Assembly: GCA_935421135.1 (NCBI GenBank) | Contig: OW285188.1 | Span: forward strand, 24,219,233 to 24,283,232 | Direction: 5' to 3' | Source of the DNA: Bugulina stolonifera | Taxonomy: Eukaryota; Bryozoa; Gymnolaemata; Cheilostomatida; Bugulidae | Length of the DNA: 64,000 nucleotides | Part shown: piece by piece, positions 61,461-64,000 of the stretch | Layout: each line of letters starts with the position of its first letter | Numbering within the stretch: position 1 is the first letter of the stretch | Position numbers and translations under genes: made by a program | Notes under the pieces: generated by a model | Told to the model about the DNA's origin: nothing | The model's database searches: none | The model's input: the letters and a program-made list of their open reading frames with translations, nothing else

Positions 61461-63376
61461 TTAGTATGGTTTATAACTGCTCCCTCTGTCACCTCTAGAA
61501 CCTCTCATTTTAAACTGTTGTCCCCCGCCGTAACCACCTGTATAAAGTAGATACAAATCCAGTAAAATACTGTAATATTCACCTGGACGTGTTCTATAAT
61601 ATAGTAATATTATATACATGATGTTCTATACATGAAAGTGCTGACGAGAGTTTTCACAACCAGGAATGGGTTAGGAACTGATCACTGATACAAAAATATT
61701 CATGCAATCCTCCCAGTCAAAGAGAGGGAGGACTGCGGATATATGATGAACAATATACATGCAGTCAGTACTTACCGCCACCATATCCTTGGTCGTATCC
61801 GCCTCCGTATCCTTGGTCATATCCACCTCCATAACTACCACCACCGTATCCACCTCCTCCATATCCATTGTATTGGTCATATCCACCTCCATAACCACCA
61901 CCACCATAACCACCTCCTCCGTACTGGTTGAAACCACCACCACCACCACCGTAACCACCTCTACTGCCCCCTCGACCTATAAGGAATAACAGAGCATCAA
62001 CAGACACGGACAATCAAGTATAAGCATGACAGGACCATGAAAGTGTTAACAATGGTTAATGGTCTGTAGGAATGACATATTTTATCCAAAGACCAGAAAA
62101 ATATTGACACAAATTTCAACTTACCACCCATGAACCCTCCACGGCCTCCACGTCCACCCATACGAGATTCATTCTTGCTCTTTGCTTTCTTCACATCACA
62201 CTATAAGAAAAATAGAATATCAAACTGTTAGCTCACAAGTATAATAGCTGAAACGGCTGCTATATGCGACGTTTACCTCTTTGTCTATTACCATTAGTCC
62301 ATTAGCAGAGTATGAGTTGAGGTCTTTCAGTTAAGTTACTCTACAATCCTATCAGAGCAGACATTACTGATTACTGACAGATTTTGGAGCATACTGATTC
62401 ACTTGTAGGTCGACTGACTGACTGACTGTTACCACTACAATAGCAAAGTTTGTTAGCAAACCCATTTACACAACCAAGAGTTTGGAAGGACAGCTAGAGT
62501 GGTACAGTGCCTGCCGACAAGGTACGATACCGTGGTAGGCTGGTAGCTAGTACCTGACACATGACCGACTGACTGACAAGGTGCGGCAGTAGCTGACCGA
62601 CTGATTGGTGAAGCAGAGGATATCTTGTGTGGTCGGTCCACTGGGTACATAGAGCTGAGCACTTAGTCATCAGGTGGTCAGTTGTAATGTGTACACTGGT
62701 ATACTGACCACAAGTGTAGCAAGAGATGTAGCACTACTGCGACAGTATACAGTCATGTATAACTGTATTTTGGTGAACAGTTGCTAACATCTCGTGTCTA
62801 CCACTGTTTGGAGGGAAGCACCTGACCCGGCTGCAAAGGAGTAATAGATTTACGATTCAGCTAGCTACAAGTTGTATGCATTCAAAACAATATGGCTCTG
62901 AAATCATGATAAAATTAACAAACCAAACAGCTACCAGTTAAGCATCAACAGTTACTTCTTGGTATGTGCAGTTCAAATTCATGAATGTATATAAATCTAT
63001 AAATGTATATAAATCAGCTGAAATACAACAAAATGTACATGTATATATTATGGTCCATCTTGATGCACAACAGAGATATAAAATACATGAAGGGCCACAA
63101 AATATCCATCTGCAAAGTTTTCCAGCAAATTAATTGTCTATAGGCCCTACGCTGTTAACAGTAGCACTCACAAAATAGAATAGCATCACACGAAGATCCT
63201 ACAACAAAAGCAATATTAATGTCGACTGAGGTTGTAAAATTTACCTCCTTTCCATCGATCTCATAACTTCCTTCATTACACAGTGTTTTGGCCAGTGAGG
63301 GATCATCAAATTTGACAAAAGCAAAGCCCTTATGCTGGTTTGTTGCGTTATCCATTGGCATGAATACTTCTATTAC
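61461..63376 (-). CDS. hnRNP D/AB-like RNA-binding protein, C-terminal part (5' end outside window)
   Basis: Exons on the minus strand: 63245-63376, 62125-62200, 61776-61976 and 61461-61537 (486 nt, 161 residues plus stop visible). The first encodes the beta2-beta4 part of an RRM (VIEVFMPMD, RNP1-like KGFAFVKF, EIDGKEV), continuing to VKKAKSKNESR. An RGG patch (MGGRGGRGGFMGG) follows, then a Gly/Tyr-rich low-complexity tail (YGGGG and GYDQ repeats). The protein ends SSYKPY, the terminus typical of hnRNP D/AB proteins. The RRM start and any first RRM lie to the right, beyond the window. Such proteins bind pre-mRNA and AU-rich mRNA; the tail suggests phase separation and arginine methylation. 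Antisense ORFs over the Gly-rich exon are shadows. Confidence 0.88.
62201..63244. other. Large intron of the hnRNP gene
   Basis: About 1 kb between the RRM exon and the RGG exon. It contains short runs of gactgactgact (about 62408-62427) but no coding segment that I can support. Confidence 0.6.
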
Positions 63377-63449
63377 CTAAAAATTTTAGGCTAAAATACA
63401 TATTTCATCATTTCCCATCTAGCAGTTATAGGGAGTTGTCTTCCAGTAC

Positions 63450-63471
63450 CTGATTTAACTTTTGTAATTCA
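63450..63471 (-). other. Possible 22-nt microexon of the hnRNP gene
   Basis: Flanked by CTCAG and GTACTG, it would read (x)ELQKLNQ directly before VIEVFMPMD. That resembles the first RRM helix (ELQKLF..) and keeps the frame if the previous exon ends in phase 2. The helix-strand link would be shorter than usual, so this may be a chance match. From here to 64000 I see no further exon. Confidence 0.3.
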
Positions 63472-64000
63472 CTGAGAAAACAAACCGCCGCAGCTCGTGT
63501 TAGTAGACCACAGTTCATAATTCAAAATATATTAGGTAAACTATTGGAATCGATAAATATTAGGTGATTGCATGACCTGACCGAGTCAAGGATTTTAGCT
63601 GACTGAGCACAGTGCGTAGTATTATTAGTATTCTTTAAAACACATCAATACTAACACACAAGATATTCACTGGTATAAAATAGACAAAGGGGCAACAGGA
63701 ATTTTAGAATTTGAATGCTTGAATATGGCAATAAACTGAAATTGTGAGAGAAGTTTTAACACACCTCACTAGGAACAACTGCACTGTGAACAACGCACCT
63801 CTTATAGTTGTTTTAGGGTGTTCTCTAACATAATATCGATCTTTAATCAGTAAATTATCATGTTAAAAGAAGAATAAATATACCAAAAGCACCGCTACCT
63901 ATTAATGAACATTCCTATTGCTTGCATTGTCCCACAAAATTCATGGACATATTAATCAGTGAAAGCAAAAGGTAAAACATTCCCCAGTCTAATGAATACC

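Noticed and set aside
61671..62013. Plus- and minus-strand Val/Thr/Ile- or Met/Val-rich ORFs over the Gly-rich exon
   Set aside because: Shadows of the GGY/GGN-rich hnRNP exon in other frames.

Overview
This is a window of nuclear DNA from an animal. Every gene is split by GT-AG introns, many only 60-300 bp long. The products are metazoan-type: ARL8, peptide:N-glycanase with a C-terminal PAW domain, spatacsin (SPG11), a MAP3K19-like kinase and an hnRNP D/AB-like RNA-binding protein. Base composition is AT-rich, introns are full of tandem repeats, and the word TACATGTA recurs. Together with an ARM-TIR-SAM protein of a kind I associate with early-branching invertebrates, this suggests a marine invertebrate, perhaps a sponge. 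Sequence alone does not settle the species.

Layout: (1) 10-4637, minus: ARL8 lysosomal small GTPase, 3' end outside the window. (2) 5256-9070, plus: ARM-TIR-SAM protein, sharing a divergent promoter of about 600 bp with ARL8. (3) 9614-16643, minus: NGLY1, complete (12 exons, 622 aa), convergent with gene 2. (4) 17301-18824: a fragment of a non-LTR retrotransposon between two identical 81-bp repeats, itself interrupted by a 740-bp hAT-type element. (5) 19535-47564, plus: SPG11/spatacsin. I reconstructed 48 coding exons that stay in phase throughout (2407 aa, against about 2440 in human). (6) 49993-56755, plus: an N-myristoylation-motif MAP3K (635 aa, 3 exons). (7) 57588-58842, minus: a bZIP transcription factor with a TATA/CRE promoter and a uORF-bearing leader. 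(8) 61461-63376 and beyond, minus: the C-terminal part of an hnRNP D/AB-like protein.

The most unusual feature is in SPG11. At least eight of its 47 introns carry tandem arrays that start at, end at, or contain a splice site. One array holds twelve in-line 5' splice sites at 31-bp spacing. Another holds six copies of a 3' splice site plus the first 20 exon bases. A third holds four donors at 50-bp spacing. A 5-kb array of a 36-bp unit with higher-order structure fills intron 31 and produces very long but spurious ORFs on both strands. The correct reading frame always uses the exon-proximal site.

Functionally, ARL8 and spatacsin both act at lysosomes (ARL8 in positioning, spatacsin with the AP-5 complex in lysosome reformation). 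NGLY1 deglycosylates ERAD substrates. The TIR protein and the MAP3K are likely signalling proteins. I see no operon-like arrangement; the shared promoter of genes 1 and 2 is the clearest regulatory link.
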